DNA of 64,000 nucleotides from Eucommia ulmoides. Taxonomy: Eukaryota; Streptophyta; Magnoliopsida; Garryales; Eucommiaceae. Each line of letters begins with the position of its first letter. Positions within the stretch are counted from its first letter, which is position 1. The stretch is from NCBI GenBank assembly GCA_016647705.1, contig CM028326.1, forward strand, positions 17,485,901 through 17,549,900. Reading direction: 5' to 3'. The position numbers were made by a program, and so were the translations under genes. Below are positions 22,453 to 33,300 of this stretch, one piece after another. The notes beneath the pieces are model-generated. The model had not been told where the DNA came from, made no database searches, and saw only the letters and a program-made list of their open reading frames with translations.

Positions 22453-22865
22453 CGCAACAGAGATGAAAGTACCAGCGCGAGGCAAAGCTCTGATTCCCAC
22501 CGATCTAAGCATTGCGATACCAGAAGGAACATATGCTCGTGTTGGTGAGTTCAAATTTCCCACATATATGTTTATAGTTATATGAATTTTGTTGATTGAG
22601 ATTAGTTTTGTTCTTCGAAATTTTAGCGCCACGATCCGGGTTGGCATTGAAGCACTCGATTGATGTTGGGGCAGGAATGATTGGTGTTGATTACAGAGGA
22701 CTAGTTGGGGTGATATTGTTCAATCATTCCGACTCCGATTTTGAAGTGAAGACTAGTGATCGGATTACCCAGTTAATCATTGAGAAGATCATGACACCCG
22801 AGGTTGCCGAGGTTGAAGGCTTAGATGTAATTGTGAGAGGTGATGGTGGGTTTGGACCCACCAGT
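22453..22865 (+). pseudogene. DUT: dUTPase gene fragment, two exons, N-terminus and C-terminus missing
   Basis: Exon A (22453-22544) follows a TTTGCAG acceptor and encodes 'TEMKVPARGKALIPTDLSI' and 'AIPEGTYARV'. Exon B (22627 to about 22865) follows TTTTAG and keeps the frame: motif 2 APRSGLA, motif 3 region [11 protein letters not shown], '[16 protein letters not shown]', motif 4 [10 protein letters not shown] and motif 5 RGDGGFGPT. dUTPase converts dUTP to dUMP and keeps uracil out of DNA. Two things argue against function. The exon with motif 1 (AGYDLSS) is absent, and the catalytic Asp of motif 3 (normally IDxDY) is Gly here (IGVDY). After GFGPT the frame runs into repeat DNA and stops at 23004-23006 instead of ending in STGV. 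Both intron boundaries are kept, so the copy came from genomic DNA, not cDNA. It lies inside the Mutator-like element. Confidence 0.9.
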
Positions 22866-23745
22866 AATATGCAACCAATTATAACTGTACACATGAATAT
22901 TGTTGTACAATGTTATTTAAAATATTGTTGTATAGCAATATTTCAACCATTTTGGGACCAAATGGTTGAAATACGTTTTTGCAAAAAATTTACTATGTAC
23001 ACATGAATATTGCTATACATTATTATTTAAATGTGCATGAAATGTTTAAGATGAATAATTTTATCGAGCACAATGCTTTGTTTTATTAAAACGTTATTGT
23101 GCATGAAATAATCCATCATCGCATAATTTCGTTGGTATAAAAATTATTGTGCAGTAATATTCATTTGTCTCGTTAAAGAAGGGTCACACTATAAACGAAA
23201 TATTGTTGTACAGTAATATTTCAATAATTTGAGAATTAGAAGGTTGCAATTTCAATGTTGCTCAAACATGGAAATTTGTACAGCAAAATCAACCAATTGT
23301 AAATGTACAGTAAAACTTCAAACAATTATAACTGTACGTCAAATATACAACCAATTATAATTGTATAGCAATACTCAACCATGGAAGGTTGTACAACAAA
23401 TATTCAACCTTTTCAACTGTTGCTCAAACATTGAAAGTTGTACAAACAAAAAATTCAATCAATTATAATTGTACAGAAATATGCAACTAATTATAATTGT
23501 ATAGTAAATATTCACCCAAATATAATTGTGCATTAATATTCAACCATGTAAGTCTGTGCAAACAAAATATTCAACGATTTCAAAATTGCTTAACACATGA
23601 AAAGGCTATAAAACAAAAATTCAACCAATTATGTCTGTACATCAATTTTTGCCAATTATAATTGTACATTAATATTCACTCAAATTTATAACTGAACATC
23701 AACTTTTAACCGTGGAAGGTTATACACCAAACAATTCAACCAATT
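22866..23745. repeat. Minisatellite-like array of 'caaccaattataactgtaca' words
   Basis: About 0.9 kb in which variants of 'caaccaattataattgtaca', 'gtaatattcaacca' and 'tggaaggttgtaca' alternate some 20 times with irregular spacing (roughly 20-45 bp). It begins directly after the last dUTPase codon. No coding function. Confidence 0.75.
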
Positions 23746-25043
23746 CCAAGTTCGCTCAAAACATAAGTAGTGAAAGCCTTTGCCACCAATGAAGTAGTAG
23801 GTCTTGGTAACGTTGAGCGGAACCACGTCTCTTCTGGTAACGGTGGTAGCGGATGATTGGAATTACAACTCTCAAAAATTTTCTTGTTCACTTCCAGAAT
23901 GTTCATTTGATTCCTATCGCACACATAAACTAAACTAAAAAAAAAAAAAAAAGGATTAATTTCCAGTCGCAATGAATAGGCAGTTCAAAAGTGTAAAGGT
24001 AAAAACACTTTCATCTAAAAGCAATTAAAGGCAAACATGATTTTAGAAGAACTCGATGGATTGTTTATTCAATTTATAAAAACAGAAACAAGAACAAAAT
24101 ATTGATACATTTTTGTCGAGAATTTAGGAACAAAACTATTGAATTAGAAGTTTGGATCAGTCAATAGTACAATTACTGCTATTAGATCTATAATTTCAAC
24201 ATCACAAATCCATAGCCAAGCAATACCAAACACTTCAAATATTTAAAAAATAAAATAAAAAAATCAAGAATAAGCATCTCTAAGGAATAATAGCAAACAC
24301 TTGATGTGCACAACAATTACATTAGCCTGAGCATATCTCCTTCAACTTATCAACCTTCGATTCATCCACCAAATACGGAAAATCAAGAACAAAATCAATG
24401 GCGAAATCACAGAAACGCATCCGATCAACAAGGAATTTAGAGAGAGAGATAGAGATTACCTTGTTGAGGACCCTAAGGAAATACGTATACGTTCAATTAA
24501 GGAATTCTTCTAGGGCTTTGGGATCGCTGACGTCAGTATCTCTTTTCAAAAGCCGAAACAATCTCTTGAAACATGGAGTACAATTGAACACTCAAACCTG
24601 TTACTCATGAACTGATGCTCAACCTCGCCCCTGAACCTGCTGCCGTCGCTGCCAATGTTGTTGCTGTCGCCACTGATTCTGTCGCCGCCTTTACCTTCTG
24701 CCGACATGGAAATATTATTTGCGATTTATGGTTTTTCCTATCACCATCCTCAGCTTCTTTGCAATTTATGGCATGAGAGATGGCAGAAAAAAAAATTGAT
24801 CTCTTCCATTTTCGTATCTTGAAGGATTTAATTGCTTGGATTTTATCTTGTTTATCTTGATGGTATCTTTCAAAAATACCTAAATAGCAAGAGCAATCCA
24901 AGCTGCGCGTGAGCTCTTGTGCATATAAAAATGGGGTTTCTTCAAAATAAAACTAATTGCTTGGGTTTTAAATTGTATGGGCTGGTTTGTTTGGGGCCCA
25001 TTCAAATATCAAGTGTGAAATTGAGTGTCTAATTAAAAAATCC
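23746..25043. other. 3' part of the Mutator-like element, no gene recognised
   Basis: AT-rich to 24370. Positions 24398-24900 are more GC-rich and exon-like on either strand. Plus-strand ATG 24398 opens 70 codons (MAKSQKRIRSTRN...). On the minus strand an Ala/Gly/Ser-rich stretch begins near 24705. I cannot match either to a family. It may be another captured gene piece. Confidence 0.4.
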
Positions 25044-25052
25044 TAAAAAATA

Positions 25053-26541
25053 TCACTTTAAGTCCCAATTCACAGAGTTTTCCAACAGATAAAAGATTTA
25101 AAGTGAGTTCCAAAATTAAATACGTATCAGGAATAGAAAGATGTGAAATAAAAATCTAACTGATATGAGTAATTTGTATTTGAGAACCATCAGCAGTTTG
25201 AATAGTATAAAAATTAATAGAGAATAGTTTAAATGAGAAAATGTTGGGATCAGAAGTCAAATAATTACAACAGGACAAATAAAAAATAAAAAATAAAAAA
25301 AAATTATCTGTAGTAAGTGAAAGAATATGGAGAAACATTTGTACCATAATCAGAGATAATTTTGTGGAAGAGTGAATCCATATCCACAATAGAGATAGCA
25401 ACAACAGTGGAGGTAGGATCATAACCCTCTTTGGCATTGAGAATAGGAAGAACAACCTTTAGACATTGTCGGTAAATCGGATCAACAATATACAATAAAG
25501 TGTACTGTATGATATGAATTTGGAGAAACTGAGATCACAGATGGATTCAGAACGCCAAAATTATACAGGAACTGGTCTATAATCGTGAATAACTGATTAA
25601 TGAACTCTTGAACCGTCAAATCACCATGATGAATTGAATCAACAATATAAAACAACTACATTGTATGATCTGAATTTTAATAAACGGGTGCCATAAATGA
25701 ATGTGGAACGCCGAAATTATCGAAGATCTAGGGCTAGATTTTCAAGAACCGGTCCAAAAATGGGTGAACCAGCGTAGAAACTACATGAATACAAAGAAAA
25801 GTATGTTCTGTGAGTCTCAAATCACAAAAACAAAGGTCAGAAACAGAATCCGAACATTCAAAAACCCTAGGAACAAGTCCAAATGTGTAGAAAACCAGTC
25901 CAAAAAGGCCTAAATTGGTCAAGAAAAGTCTTAACATGTAAACCGTGATGTGGCAGACAGTTTTGGATGATGTGGCAAAGTCAACTGATGATATGGAACC
26001 ATCAACATCTGACATGGTGATGATGTGTCACTGATGTGGCAGTGACGTGTTGTTGAGTTAGCGTTGCCATGGTGTTGATGTGACGATGACGTGGCTAGGA
26101 CTGACTATGTGGCACATAGATCTGAAGAAACGATGATGTATCTCAATTTTTGCACATGTGAGGGCACGTCCTTGCTCAAATAGGGTTGTTGTTTGTGGCA
26201 TTGGAATCGTCTTATCGAGATGGTTATAATGGTGTGGTTGGTGATAAAGTTGGAGTCCTGATTGTTGTAGTAGAGCCCAAATCAGTGACGGTGGTAGTGG
26301 TGTTACTGCTGGCATTTGGCTGTTTGTGAATACACGTGAAGGCTCTAGTGGCAGTGGTTTTGGTAACTTTGTGCCCGTCTCTTCAAGATGAAGGTGTTGG
26401 TGCGATGATAGTTGACACCGAAGTGACGATGAGGCCTATAGTAGTCAATGAATGCCATGAGGAAAAAACAGCATGGTGGAAGACTTTGAAAGTATCGGGT
26501 TGGGAAAAAAATTTAGGAGGAACAGGGCTAAAAAAAAAAAT
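25053..26541 (-). pseudogene. Ty1/copia gag to pre-integrase remnant
   Basis: On the minus strand, downstream of the PBS, a broken gag region runs from about 26540 to 25500. Its frames are short and a Val/Asp/Met-coding GTTGATG-type repeat lies at 25940-26110. Then comes the copia protease/pre-integrase region: 'LSCCNYLTSDPNIFSFKLF' (usually DSGCCNHMTS), 'IQTADGSQIQITHIS', then 'LTLNLLSVGKLCELGLKVIF' at about 25135-25055, where the Mutator-like element has inserted. Stops and frameshifts are frequent. Confidence 0.8.
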
Positions 26542-26556
26542 TGGCTTTTGATACTA
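26542..26556 (-). promoter_or_regulatory. Ty1/copia primer-binding site
   Basis: Read on the minus strand, the sequence next to the LTR is ATAGTATCAAAAGCC, a decayed form of TGGTATCAGAGC, the initiator-Met tRNA PBS usual in plant copia elements. It fixes this LTR as the 5' one and the element as minus-strand. Confidence 0.8.
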
Positions 26557-26750
26557 TGTTAGAATAATTGAGAGACAGGGTAGAACATGAGAGAATTGTA
26601 TTGATATATAGGAAATGTGATATTACATTGATATACAAAGGGTCTATACATAGGAGGTGACTAGGGTAACCATGGTAGAGTTAGAGTTTGGTTTTCCTAG
26701 TAAGACTAGGGTTTGACATAGTAGACCATGCCCAAATACATATATTAGTA
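26557..26750 (-). repeat. Ty1/copia 5' LTR (right LTR)
   Basis: A 194-bp LTR starting TGTTAGAATAATTG and ending TATATTAGTA, matching the LTR at 4256-4454 in order and spacing. Each copy has lost one canonical end (TTAACA against TTAGTA). Many substitutions separate the two, so the insertion is old. Confidence 0.88.
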
Positions 26751-27118
26751 GGAATGATTGGAATTTCTTAGTCCCAGACCTCCAAGTTTCTTGGGAAGAC
26801 ATGTTAGCCCCCCCAAAGAAAATTTCTATTAAGTTGGTCGATTTTATTGTTTAATCCTTGAGGAAGGAGGCAACCTGCATGGTGTTGGCTAAGATGTGAG
26901 ATAAAACTTATCGAATGAGAGCGGATCTCCCAGCAAGGGATAAGGTTTTAGCTTTCCAACCTGACATTTTGGCCTAAATTTTGTTAATAATATTATGGAA
27001 GTGTAAAGCCTTTTTTCTACCATGTATGAGATTGATAACCAAGTACGTACGCAGATCTTTGGAAGGCGGAATGCCAGATTTAGTACTAATACTCCTAACC
27101 ATTTAGATAGTGACATTG
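26751..27118 (-). pseudogene. LINE A, RT C-terminal part, split from its 3' half by the copia element
   Basis: Minus-strand frame: 'SGIPPSKDLRTYLVINLIHG', 'RKKALHFHNIINKI', 'KMSGWKAKTLSLAGRSALIR', 'VLSHILANTMQVASFLK', 'IKSTNLIEIFFGGA' and, after a frame change, 'PKKLGGLGLRNSNHS'. This is the thumb end of a plant L1-type RT (GWKA-TLSLAGR, LP-xxC--I-----FLWG, GGLG-R). The next part, 'FWTKVLTKTYKI', is at 4250. Together they show one LINE cut by the copia insertion. The 5' end is truncated near 27118. Confidence 0.88.
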
Positions 27119-27955
27119 ATCAACAATGGACAACAGTTAATTTTTAACAAGAAAGTTACATGTTATTTTTCACCAAAAAATTAGATTTAAACTAAAATAA
27201 AAAGATTACTTAGTTAATTTGAATGTTAGTAATTTTCACAACCAAACACCAAATTATTATAATTTTAAATTTAATAATTAAAAATTATACAAACCAGAAA
27301 TTAAAGGACAAACAAACTCGCCTAAAATTTGTGTTGAATTCAACATGGTCATTTAATTATGAATTTTTTTCCTTGTTTAATACCATTACATATCATGAAT
27401 ACCTACCCAAATATACCTTTCACAAAAAAATGAGATGGTTGTCAATTGTAATTTCATTAATCACCTCTTAATATAATCATAAATAACTAAATTCGATGAC
27501 TTGTTTGCTTGATTTAATTATACAAACACATTCATCTAAACAATAGCATCAAAATGACATCTGAAATTCAACATTCTCTTAATGACAATTATCAGAAATT
27601 ATTATTGTGTTTATCTAAGAAAAATAGTTACAAATTTTAATCAGGCTTAATCTTAAAAGATTTCAAGTTGTAATTCTTAAAAAGTAGAGGGTATTTTTGT
27701 CATGTAACTTGAATCGAATTTAAATGTGAGATTAAACATATCAGTTTTTAATTTTGGCGAGACTAGTCATTCTAATTAAAAAGTAGATGGAAAAACGAGT
27801 AGTTGAATATTTTTTCCAAATGATTATATTTTGGAAAAAAAAAGGGGGGGGGGGAGAGGGGGAGGTTATAAGAGATGTTTAGACAAAGTTGGGCCAGCCA
27901 GGTTGAGGATTGATCGACCAACTTGTGATTCTATTGTTGAATGCGTATATTTATT
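27119..27955. other. Intergenic, AT-rich
   Basis: No gene seen. A poly-purine tract with an 11-base G run lies at 27838-27866. The segment separates LINE A (minus) from LINE B (plus). Confidence 0.5.
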
Positions 27956-30900
27956 ATGTCACCCCCAAATAGAATGGCAGCCACCGGAGACAACTACCCC
28001 TATTTTATTTGGACACTTGTCCATCTTGGGCTGCCATGCAAGAATTCAACTCGTGTATTAATCAAGTCGAGTTTGTTGATCCTCCTTTTTCAAGATCGAG
28101 TTTCACCTTCTGCAATAACCGTCAAGGGTTTTCTTGTCAATACTCTCGCTTGGATAGAATATTGGTGTCTCCTGAAATGTATAATTCCTATGGAGGGCAG
28201 GTGGAACATTTAGAGAGGGTTAATTTCGATCATTATCCTTTGGTCCTCCATTCATCATCGTTTGTTTATAATAGCCCTCGTCTTTTTCAGTTCCAAAGAA
28301 TGTGGATCCATCATGCGGGTTTTCTAGATGTGGTTAAATCTACGTGGAAATCTTCTCATCCTAATGCTTTAGTTCGATGTAGTTTGAACATTAAAGCGAC
28401 GAGGTTAGCCTTGAAGAATTGGAATTCTTCTGTGACTGATTCATTGGCTCAAGCTACAATAGCTTATAATGATTGTCTTTTGAAAGAAGAGATTTTTTAG
28501 AAACAAAATCTAGAGAGCATTGGCTTGTAGAAGATGATAGTAATTCCAAGTTTTTCCATGCTTCTATTAAGATGAGAAATTCTCCTTTGTGTCTTTCTGA
28601 AATTTGTTATGAGGATGGTTCCTCCTTGGCAGATCCAGCTGTTTTTCATGCGGCAGCAGTGGATTATTTTTTCAATCTTTCTAGTGTTGAGCATGTGTCG
28701 TTTTCTAATTCAAATTTTTTGGATATTCCCTTGGCGGTTACTTTAGCAAATAATTCTATGTTAATGCAACCTTTTGAATTATAAGAGATCAAGAATGCCC
28801 TTTGATCTATTCCTGTTGATGGGGCGCCAGGATTGGACTCATTTTCCTCTTATTTTTTTCAAGCATCTTGGGAGATAATCAAGTGGGATATTCTTGAAGC
28901 AGCTAATAATTTTCTGATGGGAAAGAAGCTCCCTGAATCCTTTTCTAGCACTCTCCTAGTGCTTACTCCGCAAAAATCTCAACCGACTTCTCTTAAAGAT
29001 TTTAGGCCAATCAGCCTATGCAATGTGTGCTACAAAATTTTCTCTAAGACTTTGTCGATTCTTTTGGCAAATATTCTGCCAATTTCTGACCAACAACACG
29101 GCTTTTTAAAAGGTCATTCTATTTCAAAAGCAATTGGGCTGGCTTAGGAGCTAATCAGGGATATCGGAAAAGATGTTCAAGGTCGTAATGTGATGATCAA
29201 ACTTGACATGATTAAAGTGTATAACCGGTTAGATTGGTATTTTTTAGTGGAGGTTCTTAGGAAATTTGGTTTCTGCTTGGCGTTTATCAAAGCGGTAAAT
29301 AGTTGTTTCCAATTTTCCTCTTTTTCGGTTGCTTTCCAACGGTATATAAGGGTTGGTTTCAAGCGTCTAGAGGCCTCAGACAAGGGGATCCGATATCCTC
29401 TCTACTATTTATTCTTGCTCAAGAAGTTCTTAGTAGGGGTATATTCAAAGCTATGGAGGTTGGTCGCATTCATCCTTTTGTGACAAGAAAAGACTGCCCG
29501 TTAATTTCTCACCTAATGTTTGCCGATGATACTCTCATATTCTGTAATGGTGGGTCGAGTAGTTTGAGAAATCTTATGCGGGTTTTAGAAGAATACCAAA
29601 CTGCGTCGGGTCAATTAATTAGCTAGCACAAAAGTAATTTCTTTTTGCATGCAAACTGACCTGTTGCGAGAATGACTGCTATTCATAATATCACGGGTTT
29701 TCTTCAGGGTTTTTTGCCTTGCATCTATCTTGGTGTGCCTTTAGCATACAGTCATCTTAAAGAAAGGGATTTCAGTACTTTAATTAATAAGGTTTCGAAT
29801 AAAATCGAGGGACAAAAATCGAAGCTTTTATCGAGCGGGGGTAAACTTATCCTCCTGAAGCATGTGATATCTTCCTTTTCTCTTCATTTGTTAGCTTCGA
29901 CTTGCGTTCATAATAGTATTCTTGATGAGTTGGAAAGACAATTTGTTAATTTCTTTTGGGGGGCAGCATGATCATGGTAACCGGAAGCATTGGATCTTAT
30001 GGGAGAAAATATGTCAAGATGTTAAAGGGGGGTCTGGGTTTACGAAAACTCTGAGATATGAAACTTGCTTTCTCTTTAAAATATATTTGGTCCCTGGTGA
30101 ATGGCAATTCATTGTGGTGTCATTTTATGCGTTCTAAATATACTAAAGGCCTCCCTATTTCTCTTTGGAAAGATTATCTGGGTAGTTCGAAAATATGAAA
30201 GGACATGATAGCAGTTAAGGAATCTTTTCTTAATATGTCCAGATGGAACATCGGTGACGAATCATCAACGAGTTTTTGGCACGATGATTGGGGTCTTGGA
30301 ATCCTTGCAGTTGACATTTTTCAAACTGACTGTCTTTTTTCTATTCATGATTATATGCAGGGTGAATATGAGTTGTTGTCTGATCTAGAGCCGGATTTGC
30401 AAGTTTTCTTGCGCAATTCTTTACTGACATGTTTGTCGGAATTAGATCATCTTGTCTGGCTTCCAAACAAAAGCGGCAAGTTCTCCATTAATTCGCGTGT
30501 GGAGTGCAATAGCTAGGGACGATCATGTTTGGGGTTCTTTGGGTTCTCTTTTTTCCAGGTTATGGGGTCACAAACTTCCTTTGAAAATCAAAATATTCTT
30601 ATGGAAGTTTATGCAAGAACGTGTGGCGATGGACTCGGTATTAATGCAAATGGGTATCAATCTTGCTTCGGGTTATCATTGCTGTACAATCCGAAAACAA
30701 GAAACTCTGCATCATCTTTTTGTGGAGAGCGAGGTGGCGATTAAAATTTAACAAACTTTTAGTGCCTTTTTTTAATATTCCTTGTTTAAATCAGCATCTG
30801 TTACATAGGCTCATTCTTTGGTGAACTAGGTTGAGAAGTGACTCTCAGTTCTATAATTTGGGAGTGTTGGTCCCATCCTTAATCTGCTAGAAAATTTGGT

Positions 30901-31540
30901 TGAGTCAGAATAGAGCTATTCATGACAAGATAATTATGTCACATGTTTGGGTTGTGTTTAAAGTGCGGGCTCTCTGCTTTTAATCTTCAGGTTCCGGCAA
31001 AGAGTTCTTCTTCTGTTTTTGGGATCTATTCTCTTTCGTTGTTGGGATGTCCTTTGAGAGCTATTCAGAGGTAAGATGTTTTTTGCATTCACTTCTCATC
31101 TTTTGGTCCAATCGAGTTTTCTCGCTGAGTTACATGGTTTATTCATCGGTATTCAGAGGGCTCTCTTTTTAGGTTTCCATCCGCTTCATGTAGAAAGTGA
31201 TTTGCTGGAGCTTGTGCACACTATAAAGAAAGATTGTCGTATTTGGTCGGTGTCGATTCTTTGGCATACCATTACATTTTATCTTTTATCTTTTGATATT
31301 TCCATTTCCCACGTCTATCGTGAATGTAATTTTATAGCGGACTATCTAGCCAATGTCACTACTTCTAGTAATATTGTTTTCTATCAGTTCGAGAGTTCCT
31401 TACCTCCTTCCGTTTGTTTGCTCTTACGGGAGGATCGACAGAGACTTTCTCGTCTCAGGATGTAATCTTTTTTTATTTTTTCAATAATATGCCTTAGCGC
31501 CTTTTTCTTGAAAAAAAAAAAAATAAAAATAAAAAATACA
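27956..31540 (+). pseudogene. LINE B: L1-type non-LTR retrotransposon, 5'-truncated and broken
   Basis: Plus-strand ORF2 pieces in order: the endonuclease C-terminus (about 28009-28230; 'FTFCNNRQGFSCQYSRLDRI'), a linker with 'FQRMWIHHAGFLDVV', and the RT from about 28800 ('PLKSQPTSLKDFRPISLCNV'-like order, read QPTSLKDFRPISLCNVCYKI). It continues with 'MIKLDMIKVYNRLDWYFL' (motif A, usually LDMSKAYDR), 'ASRGLRQGDPISSLLFILAQ' (29360-29420) and the catalytic 'LMFADDTLIFCNGGSS' (29513-29560). 'CIYLGVPLAYSHLKERDF' and 'FVNFFWG' follow. Then come a zinc-finger-like stretch ('LPLKIKIFLWKFMQERVAMD') and a C-terminal RNase H ('FLAELHGLFIGIQRALFLGF', 'HVYRECNFIADYLAN'). It ends in an A-rich tail at 31511-31535. 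At least eight stops or frameshifts. It is a different family from LINE A. Confidence 0.9.
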
Positions 31541-32512
31541 AGAAGATGGTACTACATGGCAAATATAATGCATTTAGATACCCTTATTTTTGGGGATATT
31601 TCCAGACTGACCCCACATCATAAATGAAGTAGGTGTTGCATAAAACAACCAAACAAATTTTCATTTATTCTCTTTTTCATGTCATGCTTCGTCCGTCTCT
31701 GTGTCGGTGGTGTCACACAAAAACGTCTTCTGAACAAATAATGTATTGTGTTTCAAGTAATTATTTTATGGGATTCTCACATATTATTTTTTTAGGGAGA
31801 ATTCTACTAATTAAAAAATCATATCATATCAACGGTGAAGGCTTCAAACCTCACCAACTCTACTTCTCATAATTTTAATTATTAGGAATATTTTTAATTA
31901 ATTTTATTGTCATAATTATACCAATTCGACCCTTAACATGTGTTAATCCAATTAGTAAGAAGAGATGTTCTCTTTCTTTAGTTGCTATCTTTTAAATTTA
32001 AGTAGAATAATTTTTAAAATAACAAGTCAGACGAAAAACAAATCAAACATAATTAAAAAAAAATTGTGAATAAAATTTTATAAATATAGAACTCAATAAC
32101 ATGCACATAAAATTAATTATATTAATATTGGTGGTACATTATCCCAACGAACCCCAAATGTATTTTGAAAAACTGTATTACAAAAATCTGTTTGCAACAC
32201 TGTATTAAAGGACCACCACTGCCTACCACAACTGGCAACAAAATGTTCTAAAAACAACAACAAAATCAACAGAAACTAATCTGCAGTAAAAATCGTACAA
32301 CATGAAATAGTTACAGTAAAGAATTCTCACTTTATATCCAATGCAAACACATAAGAGGCTGATTTTTTTTTAAACAAATTTGTTAAATTCGATCAAAGAA
32401 GCTGAATCCAATACTAGAACCAAACAAATGTAAGTTGTTACAAATTTTGTTGGGAACAGATAACGACACCAAACAATAATGCTAACGGATAATAGGAATT
32501 AAAAAAAAAAAA
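31541..32512. other. Intergenic, nothing recognised
   Basis: AT-rich DNA with no domain-bearing reading frame. The 79-codon plus-strand frame at 31633-31872 has no recognisable feature. Confidence 0.5.
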
Positions 32513-32821
32513 TATTAAATTCATATCCCACATCAATCATTTGAAAATTCTAAAATCATTACATAGATCGAAAGAGTTACTCTACTTAATATCACATGGT
32601 CTTAAGTTGGAATCTCCCAACATGGTATCAAAGTCAAGTTATGAAAATTCGTTTTTTATTCTCTCGTAGTCAAATTATCCATGCAAACCGGGATTACATT
32701 TAAAGCTGGTTGTTAGATTTTTGTCCTACGTTGATCATTTAATAGTTTCCGAATTATTATATAAGTCAAAAGAGTTACATCACTTCATACTATATAGTTT
32801 TAATTTAGAATCTCCTTAACA
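32513..32821 (+). mobile_element. TRIM (miniature LTR retrotransposon) no. 1
   Basis: Two direct ~110-bp repeats (32513-32622 and 32711-32821) share 'atcatttgaaaattctaaaa'/'atcatttaatagtttccgaa', 'tcgaaagagttactctactt'/'tcaaaagagttacatcactt' and 'aatctcc'. The first ends CCAACA and is followed at once by TGGTATCAAAG, a Met-tRNA PBS. The second starts TGTTAGATTTTTG and ends TTAACA. The internal region is only ~88 bp and non-coding. Flanks AAAAA and AACAA could be a worn 5-bp target duplication. Confidence 0.75.
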
Positions 32822-33236
32822 AACAAATTACAAAATTGTACCTTCTTTCACAATGAAACACCGACAACAAAATTCTCCATCAAATTCACATACAACAATC
32901 CACGGCAAATTTATAGTTCTTGTTTCTTGCTATGAAAAAGAGGGAAAAGAAGAGAGAAAAGAAATAGCAAAATTTATTGAAATCCGACCCAGTAAATCAA
33001 TCCATAAAGAAAGAACAAAGAGAAGAAAAAAAAAAAAAGAACACGGCAATATATCAAAATATGCCCTCTTCTTTCAGAAGAAATCTCCAAAAAGTATTTC
33101 TTAGACACAAATTTTATGATCTGAAAAAAAAAAAAAAAATCTCCAAATATATTTAAATGTTTATACAAATTTACTGGCGGCGAACAAATTTGGAGAGGGA
33201 CCTAATATTTGCTGGTGGCAGAATATTCATTTTCTC
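32822..33236. other. Intergenic, nothing recognised
   Basis: AT- and purine-rich. The 83-codon plus-strand frame (32853-33104) is Lys/Glu-rich low-complexity sequence without a recognisable domain. Confidence 0.45.
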
Positions 33237-33300
33237 CTTTGATAAGGTGTGTCGAAACTAGAGTACACCTTGACTAATCACCTGAATGGACGATCTTAAG
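33237..33300 (-). mobile_element. SINE 3'-end fragment (minus)
   Basis: Read on the minus strand: CTTAAGATCG..., then GGTGATTAGTCAAGGTGTAC and CACACCTTA. It aligns with the plus-strand piece at 40642-40722 and has the GATTAGTCGAGGTG signature I know from plant tRNA-derived SINE tails. Only the 3' part is present. Confidence 0.5.

Larger units (their letters stand above)
21232..25043. mobile_element. Mutator-like element carrying captured dUTPase exons (Pack-MULE-like)
   Basis: A 3812-bp insertion flanked by perfect 9-bp direct repeats TAAAAAATA at 21223-21231 and 25044-25052, the target duplication length of Mutator-like elements. The left end reads GGGGTTTTTAATATGGGCCC; the inverted right end reads GGATTTTTTAATTAGACACT, so only the outer ~12 bp match well. 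A GGGCCCCAA word is present inside both ends. The copia frame continues across it (CELGLKVIF, then CVQDSRI), confirming the insertion. It has no transposase. It holds two dUTPase exons, diverged tandem repeats in and around them, and GC-rich segments near 21430-21560 and 24600-24720 that may be other captured pieces which I cannot identify. Confidence 0.75.

Noticed and set aside
22453-23006. A functional dUTPase gene
   Set aside because: Motif 1 exon absent, catalytic Asp changed to Gly, natural C-terminus replaced by repeat DNA, and the fragment lies inside a transposable element.
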